18,302 nucleotides of DNA from Oscillospiraceae bacterium (GTDB taxonomy: Bacteria; Bacillota; Clostridia; UMGS1810): positions 1 through 18,302 of the forward strand of contig JALEIO010000074.1 of assembly GCA_022769845.1 (NCBI GenBank), given 5' to 3'. Numbering within the stretch: position 1 is the first letter of the stretch; every line of letters starts with the position of its first letter. Below the pieces are notes generated by a model, which had not been told where the DNA came from, made no database searches, and saw only the letters and a list, made by a program, of their open reading frames with translations. The translations under genes and the position numbers were made by a program. Shown piece after piece: positions 7,512-13,230 of this stretch.

Positions 7512-8264
7512 TTATATATCCTGCCGTCTTCGTACCGCTTCGTAAATCATAAGCGCGCCGGCAACCGAAGCGTTAAGCGAGGTAACCTCGCCGTACATAG
7601 GAATTTTAACAAGAAAATCGCAGCTTTTTTTGATGAGCGGCGAAATTCCTTCGCCTTCGCTGCCGATTACTATTGCAATATCGCCTGAAAAATCCTGTGC
7701 GTATATTGTGTTTTCGCCGTCCATATCCGCGCCGATAACCCAAATATTCTGCTTTTTAAGCTTTTCTATTGTCTGCACAAGGTTGGTAACCTTTGCAACG
7801 GGCGTGTATTCTACCGCGCCTGCCGATGATTTTTCGCATACCGGTGTAAGAGAAGCGCTGCTGTGCTTTGAAATAATAACGCCGTCCGCGCCTGCCGCAT
7901 TTGCCGTTCTTATTATTGCACCGAGGTTGTGCGGGTCGGAAATTCTGTCTGCAATTATGATAAAATGCGGTTTTTGCTTTTTGTCCGCCTCCGCTAAAAT
8001 ATCATCGACGCTTGCATAATCCTTTACGGGAGCTATTGCAATAACGCCCTGATGCGCTTTTGTTTCGCTCATCATATCAAGCTTTTGTCTGTCAACTTCG
8101 GAAATTATGATTTTTTTCGCTTTTGCAAGCGCAAAAATTTTTTTTGCAGAGCCTTGAATTTCGCCCTTTTTTATATAAATTTTATCAATCTGACGTCCTG
8201 ATTTTAAGGCCTCCAAAACAGGATTTCTGCCTTCAATTTTGAACGTTTTGTTAATTTCTTCCAT
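7512..8264 (-). CDS. rlmB: 23S rRNA (guanosine-2'-O-)-methyltransferase RlmB / TrmH-family SpoU methylase
   Basis: A 250-residue SPOUT-class RNA 2'-O-ribose methyltransferase using S-adenosylmethionine. The N-terminal domain (about 7-78, starting IEGRNPVLEAL) is the substrate-binding fold of RlmB-type enzymes. The catalytic SpoU domain follows, with motif 1 DRISDPHNLGAIIRTANAAGADG (Asn113, Arg119), motif 2 IVIGSEGEGIS (Glu203) and motif 3 IPMYGEVTSLNASVAGALMIYE (Ser229, Asn231), whose residues form the SAM-binding knot. The N-terminal domain favours RlmB, though the exact target nucleotide could differ because TrmH-family paralogues look alike. ATG at 8264 has GAGG eight bases upstream. In many Firmicutes this gene lies near cysS; here it sits after lysC. 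Confidence 0.93.
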   Translation of the reverse strand: MEEINKTFKIEGRNPVLEALKSGRQIDKIYIKKGEIQGSAKKIFALAKAKKIIISEVDRQKLDMMSETKAHQGVIAIAPVKDYASVDDILAEADKKQKPHFIIIADRISDPHNLGAIIRTANAAGADGVIISKHSSASLTPVCEKSSAGAVEYTPVAKVTNLVQTIEKLKKQNIWVIGADMDGENTIYAQDFSGDIAIVIGSEGEGISPLIKKSCDFLVKIPMYGEVTSLNASVAGALMIYEAVRRRQDI

Positions 8265-8289
8265 TAAAAATACCTCAATTTCAGCGCAA

Positions 8290-8317
8290 AAGGGAACCGC
8301 ACAAATGCGACCCCCTT
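8290..8317 (-). terminator. Hairpin between lysC and rlmB, possible weak terminator
   Basis: Just after lysC, the transcript can fold AAGGG/CCCTT plus CGCA/TGCG, joined by three consecutive G:U pairs, around the 4-base loop TTTG (12 pairs in total). It is followed by only four T residues and then GCGC, so complete termination is doubtful. It may partly reduce read-through into rlmB or stabilise the 3' end of the hom-lysC message. No promoter is visible in the remaining 45 bases before rlmB. Confidence 0.45.
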
Positions 8318-8341
8318 GTCTGCTTTGCTCTTTATTTTAAA

Positions 8342-9553
8342 TTATTCTGCAAGATTAAACTTGTCACAGATTGCGTTAACCGCTTTTTCGGCATTCTTTT
8401 CGTTAATCAGCACTGACACCTTAATTTCGGAGGTTGAAATCATATGAATGTTAATGCCGGCTTCGCACAGCGCTTCAAACATAGCGGAAGCAACGCCCGG
8501 ATTGTTAACCATACCGGCACCTACGATTGAAACCTTTGCAAACGAATCTGCCGCTTTTATATCGTCAAATCCGATGATTTCCTTGTTTTCATTAAGAAGC
8601 TCAACAGCCCTTTCCATATTCGATTTTGAAACCGTAAAGCTTATATCCTTTTTGTTTTCCCTTCCGATTGACTGAAGAATAATATCAACGTTTATGCCGT
8701 TTTTTGCAAGGAGGGAGAACACCTTAAAAGCAACGCCGGGCTTATCCTCAATATCGCAAAGTGAAATTCTGGCAACGTCCAAATCGTGCGCCACACCCTT
8801 AACCAACATTTTTTCCATACTGTTTACCTCCTTAACGACAGTTCCTTCATTATTATTAAGCGATGACCTAACGCAAAGGTTTACGTTATATTTTTTCGCC
8901 ATCTCAACCGAACGGTTGTGCAGAACGTTTGCGCCCATACTTGCAAGCTCAAGCATTTCGTCAAACGAAATAACGTCCATTTTTCTGGCGTTTTTAACAA
9001 TTCTCGGGTCTGCGGTATATACGCCGTCCACATCGGTATAGATTTCGCAAAGGTCAGCGCCGAGAGCCGCCGCAAGCGCAACCGCCGAGGTATCCGAGCC
9101 GCCGCGTCCGAGAGTTGTTATATCCTCGTATTTGTTAATTCCCTGAAAGCCTGCCACAACCACAATGTTTTTGTGTTCAAGCTCCTTTTTAATTCGCTCC
9201 GCGCTGATTTTGCTTATTCTTGCGTTTGAATAGCTTGTGTCGGTGTTAAGCCCAACCTGCCAGCCTGTGAGCGAAATTGCGGGATATCCCAGCTCGTGTA
9301 TAGCCATAGCCAAAAGCGAAATTGAAATTTGCTCGCCTGTTGAAAGAAGCATATCCATTTCGCGCTTTGACGGATTTTGTGAAATTTCTTTTGCTTTTTC
9401 AATCAAATCATCGGTGGTGTCACCCTGTGCCGAAACAACTACCACTACCGAGTTTCCTTTTTTATATGTTTCGATAATTCTTTTTGCAACATTAAAAACT
9501 CTTTCCTTATTTGCAACCGAGCTTCCGCCGAATTTCTGAACGATTAAACTCAC
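8342..9553 (-). CDS. lysC: Aspartate kinase (monofunctional, ACT-regulated)
   Basis: Phosphorylates L-aspartate, the first step towards lysine, threonine and methionine. The 403 residues comprise the kinase domain (1-~240), with KFGGSSVA (7-14), the aspartate-site run LLSTGEQIS (69-77) and GRGGSDTSAVALAAAL (149-164). Two ACT domains follow: DIEDKPGVAFKVFSLLAKNG (from 267), with the effector motif NGINVDIILQS, and NNPGVASAMFEALCEAGINIHMIS (from 350). Length and arrangement match the Bacillus aspartokinase II / Corynebacterium LysC class. The start is GTG at 9553, eight bases after GGGGG; a nearby ATG (9560) is out of frame. It begins 16 bases after hom. The regulatory half carries its own ribosome binding site (see separate entry), so two proteins are probably made. 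Confidence 0.97.
   Translation of the reverse strand: MSLIVQKFGGSSVANKERVFNVAKRIIETYKKGNSVVVVVSAQGDTTDDLIEKAKEISQNPSKREMDMLLSTGEQISISLLAMAIHELGYPAISLTGWQVGLNTDTSYSNARISKISAERIKKELEHKNIVVVAGFQGINKYEDITTLGRGGSDTSAVALAAALGADLCEIYTDVDGVYTADPRIVKNARKMDVISFDEMLELASMGANVLHNRSVEMAKKYNVNLCVRSSLNNNEGTVVKEVNSMEKMLVKGVAHDLDVARISLCDIEDKPGVAFKVFSLLAKNGINVDIILQSIGRENKKDISFTVSKSNMERAVELLNENKEIIGFDDIKAADSFAKVSIVGAGMVNNPGVASAMFEALCEAGINIHMISTSEIKVSVLINEKNAEKAVNAICDKFNLAE
8816..8833 (-). promoter_or_regulatory. Internal Shine-Dalgarno and start codon for the aspartokinase beta subunit
   Basis: Inside lysC, AAGGAGGT (8833-8826) stands seven bases before an in-frame ATG (8818-8816) at codon 246, at the join between the kinase and ACT domains. 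Initiation here gives a 158-residue protein (8818-8342) made only of the two ACT domains. Bacillus subtilis aspartokinase II and Corynebacterium LysC are known to make such a beta subunit from an in-frame internal start at almost the same codon, assembling an alpha2-beta2 enzyme. The site is a perfect match to the ribosome-binding consensus and is better than the one for the full-length protein. Confidence 0.85.
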
Positions 9554-9569
9554 CTTGCATTCCCCCTTT

Positions 9570-10790
9570 TTATGATAATACCAAAAATGTGCTTATAACC
9601 TCGACGTTAAGCTTTTCTATGCCGTCATTAAAGCCTTCGGCGGTCATATTTTCTGTAACAAAGCCTATTTCGCCGTTTTCAATGTCAATAATTTGTGCAT
9701 TGTCAAATATGCTCAAAATTTTATCGCGCATTTCATTTTTATTTTCCGCTTTGATGCGCGCAAAGTGCTTTGAAACCGAATTTTTCGGATTTTCCAAAAC
9801 GTCGCCCTTATCCTCCCAAACAGGAGAGAAGGTGTTTTCGCCGCTTTTTGCGATTTCAATAATATCAGACACAACTGCGCTTGCGGTCGGAAGCTTTCCT
9901 GCGCCCTTGCCGTAGAAAAGTGCGTCGCCCACAGCGTTGCCCTTAACCAAAATTGCATTGAAAACGCCGTCAACGGTTGAAAGCGGACTTTCTTTTGAAA
10001 CAAAGCACGGCGATACGAAAACGTCAACTTTACCGTTTTCAAGAGCGGCGCAATGACCGCAAAGCTTAATTACACATTCAAGCTTTTTTGCGTATTCAAC
10101 ATCGGTAAGCGTAACGTTTCGTATTCCCGCAACGGGAATTTTTGCGCTGTCAACAAATTTTCCGAAAGCAAGTGAGGCAAGTATTGCAATTTTTCTTGCC
10201 GCGTCAATTCCGTCAATATCCGCCGCAGGGTCTTTTTCGGCATAGCCCTTTTCCTGCGCCCTTTTAAGCGCGTCCGACATTGTTTTGTTATTATTAATCA
10301 TCTTTGTCAAGATGTAGTTTGTGGTTCCGTTCAAAATTCCTGTAATTTCGGTAATTTCATTTGCCGCAAGACACAGCTTTAACGGTCTTATGATAGGAAT
10401 GCCGCCGCCTACGCTTGCTTCAAACAGGTAGTGAACCTTGTTTTCGGACGCGATTTTCAAAAGCTCGCAGCCGTGAGTTGCAACAAGTTCTTTATTTGAG
10501 GTTACTACGCTTTTTTTAGCCATCAGCGCGCGTTTGGTAAATTCATAAGCAGGATTTACGCCGCCCATTACCTCAACAACAACGCTAACATCGGTATCGG
10601 TCAGTATATCGTCAAAATTTTTTGTAAAAAGATTTTTTTCGCTGTGATTTTCAAAATCTCTTATGTCCAGTATATGCTTAATGTCGATTTTTGTGCCTGC
10701 ACGTCGGGTTATGCTCTTTGCGTTCTTTCTGATAACTTCGTAAACGCCCGAGCCGACCACTCCGTAACCTAAAATTGCTATACCAACCAT
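9570..10790 (-). CDS. hom: Homoserine dehydrogenase
   Basis: NAD(P)-dependent reduction of aspartate semialdehyde to homoserine, the branch towards threonine and methionine. The 406 residues start with the Rossmann motif AILGYGVVGSGV (5-16). The substrate domain follows: VVTSNKELVATHG (95-107), FEASVGGGIPIIRPL (123-137), GILNGTTNYILT (151-162) and the catalytic DIDGIDAARK (191-200, Lys200). The last ~70 residues occupy the place of the usual ACT domain but match it poorly. ATG at 10790 was chosen because GGAGG lies six bases upstream; a TTG ten codons further out would fall inside the dyad at the promoter, close to the predicted transcript start. hom and lysC are 16 bases apart, so both products of the aspartate pathway branch are made together. 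Confidence 0.96.
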   Translation of the reverse strand: MVGIAILGYGVVGSGVYEVIRKNAKSITRRAGTKIDIKHILDIRDFENHSEKNLFTKNFDDILTDTDVSVVVEVMGGVNPAYEFTKRALMAKKSVVTSNKELVATHGCELLKIASENKVHYLFEASVGGGIPIIRPLKLCLAANEITEITGILNGTTNYILTKMINNNKTMSDALKRAQEKGYAEKDPAADIDGIDAARKIAILASLAFGKFVDSAKIPVAGIRNVTLTDVEYAKKLECVIKLCGHCAALENGKVDVFVSPCFVSKESPLSTVDGVFNAILVKGNAVGDALFYGKGAGKLPTASAVVSDIIEIAKSGENTFSPVWEDKGDVLENPKNSVSKHFARIKAENKNEMRDKILSIFDNAQIIDIENGEIGFVTENMTAEGFNDGIEKLNVEVISTFLVLS

Positions 10791-10812
10791 TTTATACCTC
10801 CGTAAAATTAAG

Positions 10813-10844
10813 TTTTGCAAGATTTACTTTTATTAATTGCAAAA
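10813..10844. repeat. Inverted repeat overlapping the hom transcription start, operator-like
   Basis: TTTTGCAA and its perfect complement TTGCAAAA are separated by 16 bases (10837-10844 and 10813-10820). The upstream arm shares its first base with the -10 box and covers the expected start of transcription near 10837; the other arm lies in the early transcript. Since the first arm would be mostly or wholly untranscribed, a protein-bound operator fits better than an RNA hairpin. The bound regulator is unknown. Confidence 0.55.
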
Positions 10845-10872
10845 TTATACCACAGAATACGATAAATGTCAA
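10844..10872 (-). promoter_or_regulatory. Sigma-A promoter of hom-lysC
   Basis: On the minus strand, TTGACA (10872-10867) and TATAAT (10849-10844) are separated by exactly 17 bases, with an extended -10 (TGG before TATAAT). Both hexamers are perfect consensus. Transcription should begin near 10837, giving a leader of about 47 bases before the hom ATG, too short for a lysine riboswitch or T-box. Confidence 0.9.
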
Positions 10873-10880
10873 ATTTTCGG

Positions 10881-10900
10881 TATTGTAAACAGCTACAATA
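10881..10900. repeat. Dyad repeat between the dnaX stop and the hom -35 box
   Basis: TATTGTA and TACAATA (7-base perfect arms, 6-base gap) begin directly after the dnaX stop codon and end eight bases before the -35 hexamer. The stem is A+T-rich and is not followed by a T run, so it is a poor terminator. Its place suggests a protein-binding site for hom; it loosely resembles a catabolite-response (cre) dyad, with two mismatches in the centre. Confidence 0.4.
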
Positions 10901-12673
10901 TTATTGCCCTTCGGAGGTGAAATTTTGTGGAAATTGTTTTGAAAATTTATCCAGTTTGTCAAAAACTGCATCTGTTGTGTCTTTATTTGACCAAACTTTA
11001 CCGCTTATTTCGGCTTTTATTTCGACATTTTTACCAAAAATTTTTATAATATATTCTTTTATTTTGTCTTTGCTTGAAAGAACTTTTCCGCGTTTTTCTT
11101 CGTTTTCAACCTTTATTTTCAAAATTCCGTTTTCGTCAGCCGCCGAAGTGTCCTTGATAGCTAAATAAACCGACAGTTCACCGTCTTTTAGTGAGCGGTT
11201 TATAAATTCGCCCCACGATTTTGTAATTTTTTCAAGCGTCGCGTCCTCGGACGGCTGATTTTTAATTTCATCTTGACTGTCGCTTTTTTTTGCGCCGTTG
11301 TTTTCGGGCAAATGTTCGCATTGTTCTGCGTGCGTTTCGTCAGCGCTCTGCGAATTTTGGATTTTTTCGGTGTTTTTCTCGTTTGAATTTTTTGCACCGT
11401 CATCTTGCAAAATTTCAGTGTTTTGCAAAGAATCTTCCCAAGGGGGAATATCCTCTGCAGCATCGGCATTAGCAGACGGCGCCTTAATATCTTCAGTTTT
11501 TGCGGATGCGGAAAAATTTCCTGCCGAAAGCGCCGCAACCTTGCTTTCAAGACGTTTAATGCGTTCCAAAAGCGCGTCAACGCTTGTACTCAAGTCGGGT
11601 TCGCTCATTCGGGTAATTGCAACCTCAATAAGAGTTTTTGCATTTTTTGTAAATTTAATGCTTGTTGTCAGGTCGCTTAAAATTTTTATGCAAAACATTA
11701 TATGCTCGTGCGAAAAGTTTTTTGAAATTTCAAAAATTTTGTCTTTTTGAGCAGATGAACCGTCCGCGTCTTTTTCGCCCGTAACGGTGCAAATCATAAT
11801 TTTAGAAAAAATATCGAGCGCGCGCATTGCAAAATCGTCAATATTTTTTCCTGTTTTAAGAATATCGTAAAAAGCGCATATCGCGCCTTTTGTGTCGTTT
11901 TTGCCGATTAAATCCGCAATTTTAAGAAGTGACGAATCGTCAAGTCCGCCGAGAATTTCCACCGCATCGTCATAGGTTAAATTATCGTGCTTAAACGCAA
12001 GGCACTGGTCAAGAATACTTAAAGAATCGCGCATTGAACCGTTTGCAAGATAAGCAACATAATCTATTGCCGAATCGTCTGCCGTAATTCCTTCTGATGA
12101 AAGTATGGTTTTAATTCTGCCCGATATGTCGGATGGCGATATTGTTTTGAAGTCAAAACGCTGGCACCGCGACAGTATTGTGGCAGGAATTTTATGAACT
12201 TCGGTTGTTGCAAGAATAAATACAACGTGTTTCGGCGGTTCTTCAAGCGTTTTTAAAAGTGCGTTGAACGCGCCCTGCGACAGCATATGCACCTCGTCAA
12301 TGATGTAAACCTTGTATTTTGTCACCGTCGGCGTGTACTGCACCTGCTCAATAATGGAACGAATGTTGTCAACACCCGTGTTTGACGCGGCGTCAATTTC
12401 AATTATATCCATTACCGTTTCGCTTAAAATTCCCTTGCAGATGTCACATTCGTTGCACGGATTGCTTCCGTTTAAATGCTCGCAGTTTATGGCGCGGCTT
12501 AAGATTTTTGCCGTTGAGGTTTTTCCTGTTCCGCGCGTTCCGGTAAATAGATATGCGTGGGCAATCCTGTTTTCAGCAATTTCGTTTTTTAGCGTTTTTG
12601 TAATATGCTCCTGCCCGATAACGTCGTCAAACGTAAGGGGACGCCATTTTCTGTATAAAGCCTTGTATGCCAC
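10901..12673 (-). CDS. dnaX: DNA polymerase III clamp-loader subunit tau (gamma/tau)
   Basis: The ATPase of the clamp loader, which loads the sliding clamp and, in the long tau form, links polymerases at the fork. The 590 residues start MAYKALYRKWRP, then Walker A GTRGTGKTS (45-53), a zinc module (Cys64, Cys73, Cys76, Cys79), Walker B VYIIDEVHM (122-130) and the SRC motif (168-170, arginine finger). Domain III extends to about 370. A charged, probably disordered linker (about 380-480) precedes a C-terminal domain. Start is GTG at 12673 with AAGGAGG seven bases upstream. It follows the SRP RNA, as in Bacillus (scr-dnaX), but the usual ybaB-recR neighbours are replaced by hom-lysC. An A8G run at codons 461-464 may allow a shortened form. 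Confidence 0.97.
   Translation of the reverse strand: MAYKALYRKWRPLTFDDVIGQEHITKTLKNEIAENRIAHAYLFTGTRGTGKTSTAKILSRAINCEHLNGSNPCNECDICKGILSETVMDIIEIDAASNTGVDNIRSIIEQVQYTPTVTKYKVYIIDEVHMLSQGAFNALLKTLEEPPKHVVFILATTEVHKIPATILSRCQRFDFKTISPSDISGRIKTILSSEGITADDSAIDYVAYLANGSMRDSLSILDQCLAFKHDNLTYDDAVEILGGLDDSSLLKIADLIGKNDTKGAICAFYDILKTGKNIDDFAMRALDIFSKIMICTVTGEKDADGSSAQKDKIFEISKNFSHEHIMFCIKILSDLTTSIKFTKNAKTLIEVAITRMSEPDLSTSVDALLERIKRLESKVAALSAGNFSASAKTEDIKAPSANADAAEDIPPWEDSLQNTEILQDDGAKNSNEKNTEKIQNSQSADETHAEQCEHLPENNGAKKSDSQDEIKNQPSEDATLEKITKSWGEFINRSLKDGELSVYLAIKDTSAADENGILKIKVENEEKRGKVLSSKDKIKEYIIKIFGKNVEIKAEISGKVWSNKDTTDAVFDKLDKFSKQFPQNFTSEGQ
11283..11291 (-). other. A8G slippery run in dnaX, candidate -1 frameshift site
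   Basis: Eight A residues followed by G are read GCA AAA AAA AGC (codons 461-464), so a zero-frame A-AAA-AAA heptamer is present. A -1 slip, or loss/gain of A by polymerase slippage giving the same frame, leads to AAG CGA CAG TCA AGA TGA, ending after five codons with a 468-residue gamma-like product. No clear upstream stimulatory Shine-Dalgarno was seen, and only a weak 4-base stem lies downstream (CGTC/GACG). Confidence 0.4.
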
Positions 12674-12716
12674 GAAAAAACCTCCTTATATAAAAAAATA
12701 AAAATACAAAAATAAA

Positions 12717-12988
12717 GGCCGCACGTCTTAAAGTCGAATTATCTTTCCGCGCGCAGACATTATAGTTAGCTCAAACAAGGGGACCTTACGGCACATACAA
12801 CAAAACTGCTTAAGGCTGCTTGGTTCCCCACCTGACCTGATTCACAGCCGTGTATTGCGTAAGACCTTGCTCTCAACACCACTTACAATGCGCAAGACCG
12901 CACAAAGAATAACCCTCGTAAAAGACATAACCCTTGCTATAGCGGATTGCAAGTACAGGGCACCGCTACCGCCCCGGTTGTACGACCG
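12717..12988 (-). ncRNA. ffs: Signal recognition particle RNA, large (Bacillus-type)
   Basis: The RNA scaffold of the bacterial SRP that, with Ffh, targets nascent membrane proteins. The Alu-type 5' domain reads GGGGCGGTAGCGGTGCCCTG and then TGCAATCCGCTATAGCA, very close to the B. subtilis scRNA. The Ffh-binding hairpin shows GTCAGGTG, the GGAA tetraloop, then CCAAGCAGCC. Between them the AAGTGGTGTTGA segment typical of the long form is present. The 5' GGTCGTAC and 3' GTGCGGCC ends pair, with two G:U pairs, which sets the length at about 272 nt, close to the 271 of B. subtilis. The 3' end runs into TTTATTTTTG, which could act as a leaky terminator before dnaX. Confidence 0.95.
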
Positions 12989-12994
12989 TTTTTT

Positions 12995-13023
12995 ATTATA
13001 CTATATATTAATGAATTTTTCAA
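12995..13023 (-). promoter_or_regulatory. Sigma-A promoter of the SRP RNA (and probably dnaX)
   Basis: TTGAAA (13023-13018) and TATAAT (13000-12995) with a 17-base spacer on the minus strand. Six A residues separate TATAAT from the C at 12988, which is the predicted first base of the RNA and agrees with the independently derived end of the terminal helix. Confidence 0.9.
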
Positions 13024-13057
13024 GTGTAATTTAAAAAATTTTAGTCCCTGCGCTTTT

Positions 13058-13082
13058 GGGTACTTTTACTCTAAAAGTACCC
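13058..13082. repeat. 25-base perfect palindrome upstream of the SRP RNA promoter
   Basis: GGGTACTTTTA and TAAAAGTACCC are exact complements around the 3-base loop CTC (+ strand). The direct repeat CCCTGCG flanks it on both sides (13046-13052 and 13081-13087). Neither side has a T run, so it is not a classical terminator. It looks like a dispersed extragenic palindrome; a regulatory dyad for the SRP RNA promoter, 35 bases away, is the alternative. Confidence 0.6.
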
Positions 13083-13188
13083 CTGCGTAGCAAAAAGAAA
13101 AAATAACAAATCTGTATTTTCAGTCATAGAAGGAAAATTTTTGATGAATATGGTTTTTATACAGGAAACTGCCACGATTTTTAAACGT

Positions 13189-13225
13189 AAAAATCCGCCG
13201 CCCACATTAATCCGTAAGCAGCGGA
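13189..13225 (-). terminator. Probable intrinsic terminator of the ftsEX-ctp operon
   Basis: Six bases after the S41 protease stop codon the transcript can form TCCGCTGC/GCGGCGGA (8 pairs, one G:U) around a 16-base loop, then ATTTTT. The stem is G+C-rich and followed by a T run, as in rho-independent terminators; the long loop lowers certainty. From here to the palindrome at 13058 there is only A+T-rich sequence with no gene. Confidence 0.7.
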
Positions 13226-13230
13226 AAATT

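Noticed and set aside
10791..10820. Ten-codon N-terminal extension of homoserine dehydrogenase starting at TTG 10820.
   Set aside because: The start would have no ribosome binding site and falls in the promoter-proximal dyad, whereas ATG 10790 has GGAGG at ideal spacing and begins right at the Rossmann motif.
10837..10900. Lysine riboswitch or T-box leader before hom-lysC.
   Set aside because: The promoter leaves only about 47 bases of leader, far too short, and no conserved T-box or lysine-aptamer motif is visible.
11381..11388. Second A-rich run in dnaX (GCA AAA AAT) as a frameshift site.
   Set aside because: It ends in T, which makes tandem re-pairing poor; the A8G run about 100 bases downstream is the better candidate.
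12755..12765. TATAAT-like sequence inside the SRP RNA gene that could serve as a dnaX promoter.
   Set aside because: No sequence resembling a -35 box lies 16-18 bases upstream, and the segment belongs to the conserved GAGCTAAC region of the RNA.
13058..13082. The 25-base palindrome as a transcription terminator.
   Set aside because: Neither strand has a T run directly after the stem, and a better terminator stands just after the protease gene.
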